Part shown: piece by piece, positions 1 through 7,295 of the stretch
Layout: the number at the start of each line of letters is the position of its first letter
How positions within the stretch are numbered: the first letter of the stretch is position 1
Assembly (NCBI GenBank): GCA_900552095.1
Contig: URYM01000028.1
Coordinates: 1 to 12,808 of the forward strand
Length of the DNA stretch: 12,808 nt
From: an uncultured Blautia sp.
Lineage (GTDB): Bacteria; Bacillota; Clostridia; Lachnospirales; Lachnospiraceae
Reading direction: 5' to 3'
Position numbers and translations under genes: made by a program
The notes under the pieces: model-generated
The model's database searches: none
Told to the model about the DNA's origin: nothing
Seen by the model: only the letters and a program-made list of their open reading frames with translations

Positions 1-1000
1 GACGTGCTCTGCGGGCCGCCTGGCGTTCCTGATTCTGCAGGTGTTCCAGATCCAGCGCCCGGATATCTTCCAGGCTTTTCACCTGCTTTTTGCGCCAGCT
101 GTTTAAAATTCCATCGGCATACTGAAAACTGGGTTTTCCGGTGGCTTTTACCGTCCGCCGGCAGGCTTCCAGAACAAGTTCCATAGAAAAACCATATTCT
201 CCCAGCCATCGGTCGATCGCGGCCACTTCCCCGGAGACAGGATTTCTGTTGGTGACGCCCAGCGCTTTGAGAACCGTAAAATAAGTCCGGCTGTAGGCGC
301 TGGAGGCTTCTTTGGCCATGGCTGTTGTGCGTATCCCTTCGCTGTGCCAGCTCAAGGCCACTTTTTCAATGTAGCGTATGCTTTTGTGTCCGCGGGAAAC
401 GCAGTATTCGATCAGGTACTCGATCAGTTCCGGATCGAAGTGCAGGGTGTCATAGAAATACAGAAGCCGGGAAGTTTCGGTGGGAGTCAGCGTTTTTCCC
501 AGATATTGCTGAGCAATAAAAAGGAGCTGCATAATATCTTCCCGCTCCTGCAGTTCTTTTACCTTGTCCGGAGTCAGCGTGGATTCCGGAGGGGGGAGTT
601 CTTCTCTTTCGGGAGAAGAAGCTGCGGCCGGTTTTGCCAGGGCGGCTGCAGTTTCCGGAGAGCCTGCGGGCTTTTCGGAGGTTTTGCAGGAGCCGGCGGC
701 TTCCGACGGGGAAATAAACGTGATGCCCTGCAGTTTTTTCTGCCCGTCCCAGGAAAGGGCGAGCAGGCCGGCCTTTTCCCAGTAGCGGAGCGCGCGCAGA
801 ATATCCGATTCCGGGCAGTCAAAGGCGTCCGCAATATCAGACAGACCAAAAGCACACTCAGGTTCAGACAGAAAACGCAGAAGGTACAGATATACCTTTA
901 CAAATTCTCCGTTGGCTCTGGGCATGTAGGTGTCGATAAAAATATGGGACAGGAGGGTAAAACCTTCCGGTTTTTGACTTTGTAGCTGTAACTTAGACAT
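1..1000 (-). CDS. DnaD/DnaB-family replication initiation (primosome) protein, C-terminus beyond window
   Basis: Reading the minus strand from ATG at 1000-998 gives 333 codons open to the window edge, so the gene is cut at its 3' end. Residues about 10-95 look like the winged-helix N-terminal domain of DnaD (GEFVKVYLYLLRFL, then LSDIADAF and ALRYWEKAGLL). A Pro/Ala/Glu-rich linker runs from about 100 to 145. Two copies of the DnaD C-terminal type of domain follow, each ending in a Y-x3-I/V-x3-W signature: YIEKVALSW (210-218) and YADGILNSW (294-302). One N-domain plus two C-domains resembles Bacillus subtilis DnaB more than DnaD. Such proteins help load the replicative helicase with DnaA. The start is preceded by AAGGAAA, 11 nt upstream; the only ATG nearer that signal is followed four codons later by a stop. 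A helicase-loader ATPase might lie downstream, outside the window. Family is confident; the exact orthologue is not. Confidence 0.9.
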   Translation of the reverse strand, partial: MSKLQLQSQKPEGFTLLSHIFIDTYMPRANGEFVKVYLYLLRFLSEPECAFGLSDIADAFDCPESDILRALRYWEKAGLLALSWDGQKKLQGITFISPSEAAGSCKTSEKPAGSPETAAALAKPAAASSPEREELPPPESTLTPDKVKELQEREDIMQLLFIAQQYLGKTLTPTETSRLLYFYDTLHFDPELIEYLIEYCVSRGHKSIRYIEKVALSWHSEGIRTTAMAKEASSAYSRTYFTVLKALGVTNRNPVSGEVAAIDRWLGEYGFSMELVLEACRRTVKATGKPSFQYADGILNSWRKKQVKSLEDIRALDLEHLQNQERQAARRAR

Positions 1001-1070
1001 AAGGCATTAAGTTTCCTTACTATTTTACTATTAATCATGTGAAGTAGTGTCTCTGGTATCTTGTGCCTAC

Positions 1071-1099
1071 AGTATAACACAGTTTTTACATAAAGAGAA
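1071..1099 (-). promoter_or_regulatory. Putative promoter of the DnaD/DnaB-like gene
   Basis: On the minus strand TATACT (1076-1071) lies 17 nt from TTCTCT (1099-1094). The -10 is good and the -35 poor, which would suit a regulated promoter. The implied leader is about 64 nt. Just upstream on the minus strand are a G-rich tract (plus strand 1112-1130) and the first DnaA-box triplet. Prediction from sequence only. Confidence 0.4.
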
Positions 1100-1133
1100 T
1101 AGAATTTTTGCGGGGAGGGAGGGGGGAAGGAAA

Positions 1134-1163
1134 TGTGGATGAAAATGTGGACAATGTGGATAG
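1134..1163 (-). promoter_or_regulatory. DnaA-box triplet A (each one mismatch from consensus)
   Basis: Written on the plus strand, three 9-mers TGTGGATGA (1134-1142), TGTGGACAA (1146-1154) and TGTGGATAG (1155-1163) each differ by one base from TGTGGATAA, the complement of the DnaA box TTATCCACA. All point the same way, with gaps of 3 nt and 0 nt. A fourth, poorer copy TGTGGAATC follows directly at 1164-1172. The group lies upstream of the predicted promoter of the replication gene. DnaA binding is inferred, not shown. Confidence 0.5.
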
Positions 1164-1278
1164 TGTGGAATCAGAGGGAAGGGAGAAAGTTATTTGTAAC
1201 CAAAAATGTCGAAAAAACGGGAATATTATTGAGAAACAGCGGATTAAGGCGGGAAACTTATGTAAACGGACTTTTACA

Positions 1279-1328
1279 CAAAAAATCCACAGGCCTCTGC
1301 ACGGAAAAATGTGCATAAACCTGTGGAT
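1279..1328 (-). terminator. Intrinsic terminator of murC, built from DnaA-box sequence
   Basis: In the minus-strand transcript, arms ATCCACAGG (1328-1320) and CCTGTGGAT (1293-1285) pair perfectly over 9 bp. Inside them TGCAC (1315-1311) pairs with GTGCA (1302-1298), leaving a symmetric 4x4 internal loop and an 8-nt apical loop. A run of six T follows (1285-1280). It starts 12 nt past the murC stop. The first arm overlaps DnaA box 1322-1330 and the inner arm overlaps box 1310-1318, so the same DNA could serve as terminator and DnaA site. Confidence 0.65.
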
Positions 1329-1339
1329 AATGTGGATAA
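1310..1339 (-). promoter_or_regulatory. DnaA-box triplet B (three perfect consensus boxes)
   Basis: TGTGCATAA (1310-1318), TGTGGATAA (1322-1330) and TGTGGATAA (1331-1339) are exact complements of TTATNCACA DnaA boxes. All have the same orientation, with gaps of 3 nt and 0 nt. The last box ends one base before the murC stop codon. Orientation and the 3/0 spacing match triplet A. Two weaker sites in the opposite orientation lie nearby at 1272-1280 and 1283-1291. Three perfect boxes in 30 bp is far denser than expected by chance. This is not the usual dnaA-dnaN oriC neighbourhood, so a regulatory or DnaA-titrating role is more likely than an origin. Confidence 0.7.
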
Positions 1340-2719
1340 CTATTGTCCAAGCAGTTTTTCCCCAATGGTTACCACGTCTCCGGCTCCCATGGTTATCAAC
1401 AAATCACCGTGGACACAATTTTCGAGTAAAAAATTTTCAATCTCATCGAAGGTGGGGAAATAAAAACATTCCGTTCCCAGTTTCTGGATTTCTTTCTGCA
1501 GATCGCGGGAGGAAATTCCGAGCGTATCGGTCTCCCGGGCGGCATAGATATCAGCCAGCACCACTTTGTCGGCCAGAGAGAGAGCTCTGGCAAATTCCGG
1601 AAGCAGAGCTTTGGTCCGGGTGTAGGTGTGGGGCTGGAAAACGCACCAGGTTGTTTTGTGCGGAACGTTGACGGCCGCCTGCAAAGTTGCCTCGATTTCC
1701 GTGGGGTGATGGGCATAATCATCCAGGATCGTGACTCCGGCGACTTCTCCCTTGTACTGGAAGCGGCGGTCTGTTCCGGTGAAGGACAGAAGGCCGTCCC
1801 GGATGGCAGGGAGAGGAAGGGAGAGTACACAGCCCATGGCAATGGAAGCCAGCGCGTTTGACACGTTGTGCATACCGGGGACTTTCAGAGAGAAGGTTCC
1901 TAGCTTTTCGCCCCGGAAGAAGCAGTCGAAGGTGGGGTGGCCGAAACCGTCAAAGACGATGGAGGAGGCGGTGTAATCTGCGGGAGTATTCAGGCCGTAA
2001 GTTACTACCTGACAGGCCAGCTCTTCGGTTACCTGCTGGTACTGGGGCGTGTCCGCATTGATGATCAGGGTTCCGTCTTCGGGAAGCAGCTCGGCAAACT
2101 TCCGGAACGAGCGGCGGATATCCTCGATATCTTTGAAAAAGTCCAGATGGTCAGCATCCATGTTGAGGATCAGGCTGATCTTCGGGAAAAAACTCAGGAA
2201 ACTGTTGGTATACTCGCAGGCTTCTGTGATAAAGGTACCGGAGTGGCCGGTACGGATATTTCCGCTGATCGCGGGCAGGATTCCGCCGACGGAAATCGTG
2301 GGATCACACTGGGCGGTGAGAAGAATGTGGGAACACATGGAGGTAGTGGTGGTTTTTCCGTGTGTTCCGGCGACTGCGATGGGAGTTTCGTAATTTTTCA
2401 TCATCTGTCCCAGAAGCTGTGCGCGGGTGAGCATGGGGAGGGCGCGGGCAGCGGCCTCCTGGTATTCGGGGTTGTCCGGGTGGATGGCGGCAGTGTAGAC
2501 GACAACGTCGGTTTCTTCTTTTATATTAGAAGCTCTCTGTCCATAGAAGACCTGGGCGCCCAGATTTTCAAGATGCCTGGTGAGATCGCTGGCTTTGGCG
2601 TCGGAACCGGAGACAGAAAAACCTTTCTGCAGGAGAACTTCTGCCAGGCCGCTCATGCTGATGCCGCCGATGCCGATGAAATGTACGTGAACCGGATGAT
2701 TGAAATCTATTGTATACAT
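1340..2719 (-). CDS. murC: UDP-N-acetylmuramate--L-alanine ligase MurC
   Basis: The protein has 459 aa, the normal family length. MurC is the cytosolic enzyme that uses ATP to join L-alanine to UDP-MurNAc, the first amino-acid addition in peptidoglycan precursor synthesis. The N-terminal UDP-binding loop GIGGISMSGLAEV (16-28), ATP-binding P-loop AGTHGKTT (117-124), central-domain NMDADHLDF, PGMHNVSNALA (281-291), FTGTDRRF (313-320) and C-terminal DDYAHHPTE (333-341) are all present and in order. The ATG at 2719 is preceded by AAGGAG about 6 nt upstream. It is transcribed alone from its own promoter and ends in a hairpin that overlaps DnaA boxes. It is divergent from glgC, with no other mur gene in the window. 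Confidence 0.97.
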   Translation of the reverse strand: MYTIDFNHPVHVHFIGIGGISMSGLAEVLLQKGFSVSGSDAKASDLTRHLENLGAQVFYGQRASNIKEETDVVVYTAAIHPDNPEYQEAAARALPMLTRAQLLGQMMKNYETPIAVAGTHGKTTTTSMCSHILLTAQCDPTISVGGILPAISGNIRTGHSGTFITEACEYTNSFLSFFPKISLILNMDADHLDFFKDIEDIRRSFRKFAELLPEDGTLIINADTPQYQQVTEELACQVVTYGLNTPADYTASSIVFDGFGHPTFDCFFRGEKLGTFSLKVPGMHNVSNALASIAMGCVLSLPLPAIRDGLLSFTGTDRRFQYKGEVAGVTILDDYAHHPTEIEATLQAAVNVPHKTTWCVFQPHTYTRTKALLPEFARALSLADKVVLADIYAARETDTLGISSRDLQKEIQKLGTECFYFPTFDEIENFLLENCVHGDLLITMGAGDVVTIGEKLLGQ

Positions 2720-2757
2720 ATATGCTCCTTTTTATATAGAAAGATTGTGTTTTTTTT

Positions 2758-2786
2758 ATTATACTCTGCTTGTGTATAAATGAAAA
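2758..2786 (-). promoter_or_regulatory. Predicted murC promoter
   Basis: On the minus strand TATAAT (2763-2758) is spaced 17 nt from TTTTCA (2786-2781). The implied 5' leader is about 30 nt and contains the AAGGAG ribosome site. The perfect -10 makes this the best candidate in the murC upstream region. Confidence 0.6.
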
Positions 2787-2989
2787 GTATTTCTTTTTTC
2801 TGGGTCAGTTATACAGATAAATGAAGAGAAGTGTAAAATAATTTCGTGCGGGTTGTATAATTATCACATTTGCAATGGGGTCAAAAGAAGAATAGTGTCG
2901 AAAAAGTGAATAAAAGAGAAGGATAAAGAAGAATGTGACGGCAAAAGTTATAAAATGCGTGAAAAAAAGAATAAAAATATGTAAAGATG
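2787..2989. other. AT-rich spacer between murC and glgC promoters
   Basis: This is the rest of a 332-bp gap between two divergent genes. It is AT-rich and has no coding potential on either strand. The only element that stands out is a 20-bp motif at 2936-2955, listed separately. No hairpin terminator or known riboswitch was recognised. Confidence 0.6.
2936..2955 (+). repeat. 20-bp motif upstream of glgC, shared with the hydrolase promoter
   Basis: The sequence fits TGACGGCAAAAGYTAYAAAA and matches 7296-7315 at 18 of 20 positions, starting with 12 identical bases. Its start lies 77 bp before the glgC -10; the other copy starts 89 bp before its -10, about one helical turn further. It may be a regulator site; chance similarity in AT-rich DNA is not excluded. 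Confidence 0.35.
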
Positions 2990-3018
2990 TTCACTAATTG
3001 CAAAAAATATGGTATACT
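2990..3018 (+). promoter_or_regulatory. Predicted glgC promoter
   Basis: TTCACT (2990-2995), a 17-nt spacer and TATACT (3013-3018) form a plausible sigma-A type promoter. The start point would be near 3025, giving a leader of about 27 nt with GAGGTGAT (3041-3048) as ribosome site. It would drive glgC and glgD and possibly spoVG. Confidence 0.6.
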
Positions 3019-3051
3019 TTTTAATCATATATATATACAAGAGGTGATTGC

Positions 3052-4320
3052 ATGATCAAAAAAGAGATGATTGCAATGCTGCTTGCAGGCGGACAGGGCA
3101 GCAGGCTAGGTGTTTTGACTGAAAAGGTGGCCAAACCGGCAGTATCCTTCGGTGGAAAATATCGAATAATCGACTTCCCGCTCAGTAACTGTATCAATTC
3201 CGGCGTGGACACTGTAGGAGTACTGACTCAGTATCAGCCTCTGCGTTTGAATACACATATTGGAATTGGGATTCCATGGGATCTGGATCGCAATGTGGGA
3301 GGCGTGACGGTACTTTCTCCTTACGAGAAGAGCGACAGCAGCGAATGGTATACTGGAACTGCAAATGCGATCTACCAGAATCTCGCATATATGGAGACCT
3401 ATAATCCGGATTATGTTCTTATCTTATCCGGTGATCATATTTACAAGATGGATTACGAGGTAATGCTGGATTACCACAAGGCTAACAAGGCAGATGTAAC
3501 GATTGCCTGTATGCCGGTTCCCATCGAGGAGGCCAGCCGTTTCGGTATCATGATCACGGACGGCACAGGACGGATTACAGAATTTGAAGAGAAACCGGAG
3601 CATCCCAGAAGCAATCTGGCAAGTATGGGAATTTATATTTTCAGCTGGCCGGCGCTGAAGGAAGCGCTTGTTACGCTGAAGGATCAGCCGGGCTGTGACT
3701 TTGGAAAGCATATTCTGCCCTACTGCCGTGATAATGGGAAACGGCTGTTTGCGTATGAGTTTAATGGCTACTGGAAGGATGTGGGGACTCTGGGATCCTA
3801 CTGGGAAGCCAATATGGAACTGATTGATATTATTCCCGAGTTCAACCTTTACGAGGAGTTCTGGAAGATCTACACCAAAGGGGATGTGATCCGTCCTCAG
3901 TATATTTCAGGGGATGCGGTGGTAGAGCGGAGCCTGATCAGCGAGGGCGCCGAGATTTACGGCGAGGTACATAATTCTGTGATCGGAGCGGATGTGACGA
4001 TCGAGGAAGGCGCGGTGATCCGGGATTCCATTATCATGAAGCACACGGTAATCGGAAAGAACACCGTGGTGGACAAGGCGATCATTGCCGAGCATGTAAA
4101 AGTGGGAGACAACGTACAGATTGGTGTGGGAGAGGAAGCTCCCAATGTGTTAAAACCTGCGGTCTACAGCTTTGGAATTGCCACGATCGGAGAATGCGCG
4201 GTGATTCCTTCCGGTGTCAAGATAGGTAAAAATACCGCCATATCAGGGGAAACGGTTCCGGAGGATTATCCGGACGGGGAACTGGTAAGCGGAGGAGCGA
4301 TAGTGAAGGACGGTGAATAG
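3052..4320 (+). CDS. glgC: Glucose-1-phosphate adenylyltransferase, catalytic subunit GlgC
   Basis: The protein has 422 aa. GlgC makes ADP-glucose from ATP and glucose-1-phosphate, the committed cytosolic step of bacterial glycogen synthesis. The nucleotidyltransferase signature is complete: GGQGSRL (13-19), [16 protein letters not shown] (27-42), WYTGTANAI (99-107), the [10 protein letters not shown] segment with catalytic Asp at about 128, and EFEEKP (177-182). From about residue 290 the hexapeptide-like repeats of a left-handed beta helix follow (for example [14 protein letters not shown]). The start has a GAGGTGAT ribosome site and follows a predicted promoter. The stop is two bases before the glgD ATG, so the two are surely co-expressed. 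Allosteric properties cannot be read from the sequence. No glycogen synthase or branching enzyme is nearby. Confidence 0.96.
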   Translation: MIKKEMIAMLLAGGQGSRLGVLTEKVAKPAVSFGGKYRIIDFPLSNCINSGVDTVGVLTQYQPLRLNTHIGIGIPWDLDRNVGGVTVLSPYEKSDSSEWYTGTANAIYQNLAYMETYNPDYVLILSGDHIYKMDYEVMLDYHKANKADVTIACMPVPIEEASRFGIMITDGTGRITEFEEKPEHPRSNLASMGIYIFSWPALKEALVTLKDQPGCDFGKHILPYCRDNGKRLFAYEFNGYWKDVGTLGSYWEANMELIDIIPEFNLYEEFWKIYTKGDVIRPQYISGDAVVERSLISEGAEIYGEVHNSVIGADVTIEEGAVIRDSIIMKHTVIGKNTVVDKAIIAEHVKVGDNVQIGVGEEAPNVLKPAVYSFGIATIGECAVIPSGVKIGKNTAISGETVPEDYPDGELVSGGAIVKDGE

Positions 4321-4322
4321 GC

Positions 4323-5438
4323 ATGAGAGCATTAGGAATTATTTTGGCAGGTGGTAACAATCACCGTATGAAAGAATTATCAAATAAAAGGGCGATCGCC
4401 GCTATGCCGGTGGCAGGCAGCTACCGGAGCATTGATTTCGCACTGAGCAACATGTCTAATTCCCATATTCAGAAGGTGGCAGTTCTGACTCAGTACAATG
4501 CCCGTTCTTTAAATGAGCACCTGAGCTCTTCCAAGTGGTGGGATTTCGGAAGAAAGCAGGGCGGACTTTTTGTATTCAACCCGACTCAGACCAGGGATAA
4601 CAACTACTGGTACAGAGGAACGGCGGATGCAATCTACCAAAACCTGGATTTCCTGAAGCAGAGCCATGAGCCCTATGTGGTGATCGCTTCCGGCGACGGT
4701 ATTTACAAGCTGGATTATAATAAGGTCCTGGAGTATCATATTGCGAAGCGGGCGGATGTCACAGTGGTCTGCACGGATGCCAGGGAGGAGGACGTTACCC
4801 GGTTTGGCGTGCTGCGGATGAACGAGGACTACAGGATTGAAGAATTTGAGGAGAAGCCCATGGCTTCCGATGCAAATACGATTTCCACCGGAATCTATGT
4901 GATCCGGAGACGGCAGCTGATCGAGATGATCGAGCGGTGCGCACAGGAAGACCGCTATGATTTTGTGAAGGATATTCTGATCCGTTATAAGAGTTTAAAG
5001 AGAATCTATGGTTATAAGATTGATACATACTGGAGTAATATTTCCACAGTTGAGTCCTACTATAAGACGAATATGGATTTCCTGAAATCGGAGGTGAGGG
5101 ACTATTTCTTCAAGCAGTATCCGGAGGTGTACTCCAAGATTGACGATAATCCGCCGGCCAAGTACAATCCGGGAAGCCAGGTGAAGAACAGTCTGATTTC
5201 CAGTGGGTGTATCATCAATGGCCAGGTTGAGAATTCTGTGCTGTTTAAGAAGGTTTACGTGGGAAATAACTGCGTGATCAAGAATTCTATTATTCTCAAT
5301 GAAGTATATCTGGGTGACAATACGCATATTGAAAACTGTATTGTAGAGAGCCGTGACACGATTCGTGCAAACTCTTATTACTGCGGCGAGGATGGGATTA
5401 AAGTCGTTGTGGAGAAAAATGAGCGTTATGCAATTTAA
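4323..5438 (+). CDS. glgD: GlgD, glucose-1-phosphate adenylyltransferase regulatory-type subunit
   Basis: The protein has 371 aa and is homologous to GlgC throughout, with the same N-terminal fold and a shortened beta-helix C-terminus. Key positions have changed. The GlgC loop GGQGSRL is GGNNHRM here (10-16), the AKPAV segment is AIAAM with the conserved Lys lost, and GDHIYK is GDGIYK (125-130). [12 protein letters not shown] and EFEEKP remain. This pattern is typical of Firmicute GlgD proteins, which pair with GlgC and raise its activity while having little activity alone. That role is family knowledge; the substitutions are seen. It starts 2 bp after glgC, with purine-rich ribosome-site candidates inside the end of glgC (4306-4316). 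spoVG follows 23 bp later. Confidence 0.93.
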   Translation: MRALGIILAGGNNHRMKELSNKRAIAAMPVAGSYRSIDFALSNMSNSHIQKVAVLTQYNARSLNEHLSSSKWWDFGRKQGGLFVFNPTQTRDNNYWYRGTADAIYQNLDFLKQSHEPYVVIASGDGIYKLDYNKVLEYHIAKRADVTVVCTDAREEDVTRFGVLRMNEDYRIEEFEEKPMASDANTISTGIYVIRRRQLIEMIERCAQEDRYDFVKDILIRYKSLKRIYGYKIDTYWSNISTVESYYKTNMDFLKSEVRDYFFKQYPEVYSKIDDNPPAKYNPGSQVKNSLISSGCIINGQVENSVLFKKVYVGNNCVIKNSIILNEVYLGDNTHIENCIVESRDTIRANSYYCGEDGIKVVVEKNERYAI

Positions 5439-5461
5439 GAAGTGTTAGGGGGCCATACAGT

Positions 5462-5734
5462 ATGAACATTACAGATGTACGTATCAGAAAAGTAGCCAAA
5501 GAAGGCAAGATGAAGGCGGTAGTATCCATTACGATCGATGAGGAGTTCGTAGTGCATGATATAAAAGTGATTGAGGGAGAGAAGGGATTGTTCATTGCAA
5601 TGCCAAGCAGAAAAGCTACGGACGGAGAATATCGTGACATTGCTCATCCTATAAATTCTGTGACCCGCGATCATATCCAGTCGGTTATTCTGGAAAAATA
5701 CGATGAAGTGATGGCTGAGGAACCAGTCGTATAA
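5462..5734 (+). CDS. spoVG: SpoVG, small RNA/DNA-binding regulator
   Basis: The 90-aa protein begins [11 protein letters not shown] and contains the SpoVG core: the [17 protein letters not shown] strand region, [10 protein letters not shown], then [12 protein letters not shown] and a C-terminal helix. SpoVG proteins are small nucleic-acid-binding regulators; in Bacillus the gene is sporulation-linked and in other Firmicutes it acts post-transcriptionally. The length is normal. A strong AGGGGG (5447-5452) sits 9 nt before the ATG. It lies 23 bp after glgD with no visible terminator or convincing own promoter, including no clear sigma-H type site, so read-through from glgCD is the simplest model. 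A long nested hairpin follows. Confidence 0.96.
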   Translation: MNITDVRIRKVAKEGKMKAVVSITIDEEFVVHDIKVIEGEKGLFIAMPSRKATDGEYRDIAHPINSVTRDHIQSVILEKYDEVMAEEPVV

Positions 5735-5747
5735 TCGAATATGAGGG

Positions 5748-5842
5748 AAAAGAAAGTGCCCTGTGGAATTGCCTTATTTCCGGAAATGTATTATGATAGG
5801 AATACTGATCCGGAGAGGGCAGGCCTCAGGGTACTTTCTTTT
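5748..5842. repeat. 95-nt nested inverted repeat; candidate structured RNA or bidirectional terminator
   Basis: Outer arms at 5748-5763 and 5827-5842 pair over 16 positions, 15 Watson-Crick and one G-U if read as plus-strand RNA. Inside, TGCC (5770-5773) pairs with GGCA (5818-5821), TCCGG (5779-5783) with CCGGA (5810-5814) and GTATT (5788-5792) with AATAC (5801-5805), closing an 8-nt loop. All four helices are co-linear and compatible, so the element can fold as one long rod with three internal loops. Outer arms begin with AAAAGAAAG and end with CTTTCTTTT, as in a two-way terminator. An alternative pairing of TGCCCT (near 5757-5762) with AGGGCA (5816-5821) would compete with the outer stem. 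It lies between spoVG and rsmF. Confidence 0.6.
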
Positions 5843-5897
5843 GCGCTCTTACGGATGGAAGGACGGAAATCTTTGAAAAAATACGGGAGAGTGGACG

Positions 5898-7277
5898 ATG
5901 AACGGATTGCCTGCGGAATTTGAAAAACGGATGAGAGAAATGCTGGGGGAAGAGTATGAAGACTATGAGAAAAGTTTTGCGGAAGCGCGCAGATACGGGC
6001 TTCGCATTAACCGGCTGAAGGCAGGTGCGGAGGAAGGGAGAGCCTGTCTTCCTTTTCTCACTGAGCCGATTCCCTGGACCGAAAACGGTTTTTCTTATCA
6101 GTGGGAGGCGGCTCCGGCACGGCTGCCGTTTTATGCTGCAGGCCTTTATTATCTGCAGGAACCGAGCGCTATGACGCCGGCGGCGCTCTTCCCTGTGGAA
6201 CCGGGAGACCGGGTTCTGGATCTGTGCGCTGCGCCGGGAGGAAAGGCTACAGAGCTGGGGGCGAAGCTGAAGAGAGAAGGGGTGCTGGTGGCAAATGATA
6301 TCAGCAATTCCCGGGCGAAGGCGCTTCTTCATAATCTGGAGCTGTTTGGGATTCCCAACCTTTTTGTGACGAATGAGACCCCGGATAATCTGGCTTTTCG
6401 ATTTCCCGGTTTTTTTGATAAAATTCTGGTGGATGCGCCCTGTTCCGGGGAAGGGATGTTCCGGAAGGATCCGGCGGCTGTGAAGGCCTGGTATCCGGGA
6501 AAACCCGGGGAATGTGCAGCGCTTCAGAAGGAAATCCTCAAAAGTGCGGCAGAAATGCTGGCACCGGGCGGGCTTCTCCTGTATTCAACCTGTACCTTTG
6601 CGCCGGAAGAAAATGAGGGAACAATTTCCTGGCTTCTGGAGGAATATCCGGAGCTGAAACTGACTGCCCTGCCGCATTATGAAGGATTTTCGGAGGGAAA
6701 TCCCCGATGGGGCAGCGGAGAAGAATCTCTTGCGCTCTGTGTCCGTCTGTGGCCGCACAGGATGGAAGGAGAGGGACATTTTCTGGCTCTGCTGAAAAAG
6801 GAGGGGCAGAAAGTCAGAGTTCAGGAGAAAAAGAAGCGGCGGAAGCTGGAGCCGGAAGTGAAAAGATATATAGAGGAATTCCTGGGGGAAGGAAGCTGGA
6901 GGCCGGACTGGGAACGGGTGGAACTTCGGGGAGAGAGAGTCTACCAGGTTCCGGATCTGCCGGAGAATCTGAAGGGGATCCGTTTTCTGAGAAACGGACT
7001 TTTTCTGGGAGAGATGAAGAAAAAAAGATTTGAGCCCTCTCAGGCGCTGGCGCTCTGCCTGAAACCGGGGGAGACGGAGTCAGAACTGTGCTTAAAGAAT
7101 GGAGATCCCAGACTGGAACAGTATTTAAGAGGAGAAAGCATATCTGTGAAAGCCGGGGAGACAAGGCGGGACAGAGGCTGGCAGCTGGTCTGTGTCGAAA
7201 ACTTTTCTCTGGGATGGGGAAAGCTGGTGAATGGTGTCTTAAAAAATAAATATATGGCCAGCTGGCGCAGGAATTAG
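5898..7277 (+). CDS. rsmF: RsmF/RsmB-like rRNA (cytosine-C5) methyltransferase
   Basis: The 459-aa protein belongs to the NOL1/NOP2/Sun family, which uses S-adenosylmethionine to methylate cytosine C5 in 16S rRNA. Seen motifs: LDLCAAPGGKA (108-117) for cofactor binding, the PCSG motif with DAPCSGEGMFRKD (Cys 182), and YSTCTFAPEENE with the catalytic-motif Cys 232. The first 100 residues contain the RNA-binding lead-in (RINRLK and YLQEPSAM). A basic patch (EKKKRRKLEPEVK) and a C-terminal region ending near WGKLVNGVLKN match the extra domain of RsmF-type enzymes, which separates it from RsmB. The start uses GGGAGA (5885-5890) 7 nt upstream. No clear promoter lies in 5843-5897, so expression may depend on transcription passing the hairpin above. 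The exact target base is not deducible. Confidence 0.9.
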   Translation: MNGLPAEFEKRMREMLGEEYEDYEKSFAEARRYGLRINRLKAGAEEGRACLPFLTEPIPWTENGFSYQWEAAPARLPFYAAGLYYLQEPSAMTPAALFPVEPGDRVLDLCAAPGGKATELGAKLKREGVLVANDISNSRAKALLHNLELFGIPNLFVTNETPDNLAFRFPGFFDKILVDAPCSGEGMFRKDPAAVKAWYPGKPGECAALQKEILKSAAEMLAPGGLLLYSTCTFAPEENEGTISWLLEEYPELKLTALPHYEGFSEGNPRWGSGEESLALCVRLWPHRMEGEGHFLALLKKEGQKVRVQEKKKRRKLEPEVKRYIEEFLGEGSWRPDWERVELRGERVYQVPDLPENLKGIRFLRNGLFLGEMKKKRFEPSQALALCLKPGETESELCLKNGDPRLEQYLRGESISVKAGETRRDRGWQLVCVENFSLGWGKLVNGVLKNKYMASWRRN

Positions 7278-7295
7278 CCCGTAATTGGTAGAAAA

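Noticed and set aside
344..985. 213-codon plus-strand open frame near the window start
   Set aside because: It is antisense to the DnaD/DnaB-like gene, whose minus-strand reading is open to the edge and has clear domains.
1134..1339. Idea that the DnaA-box region is the chromosomal origin or a plasmid origin
   Set aside because: Neighbours are murC and a DnaD/DnaB-type gene; no dnaA, dnaN, rep gene or pronounced AT-rich unwinding tract is seen.
1937..2779. 280-codon plus-strand open frame opposite murC
   Set aside because: It is fully antisense to a complete MurC with all motifs, and its product has no recognisable motif.
2854..2868. Near-palindrome TGTATAATTATCACA in the murC-glgC gap, considered as a CRP-like or Rex-like operator
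   Set aside because: The half-sites are out of register by one base and do not fit the Rex, CRP/FNR or CcpA consensus.
5741..5923. 60-codon plus-strand open frame between spoVG and rsmF
   Set aside because: It has no ribosome site at a proper distance, overlaps the rsmF start, shows no recognisable domain and spans the nested hairpin; it is more likely non-coding.
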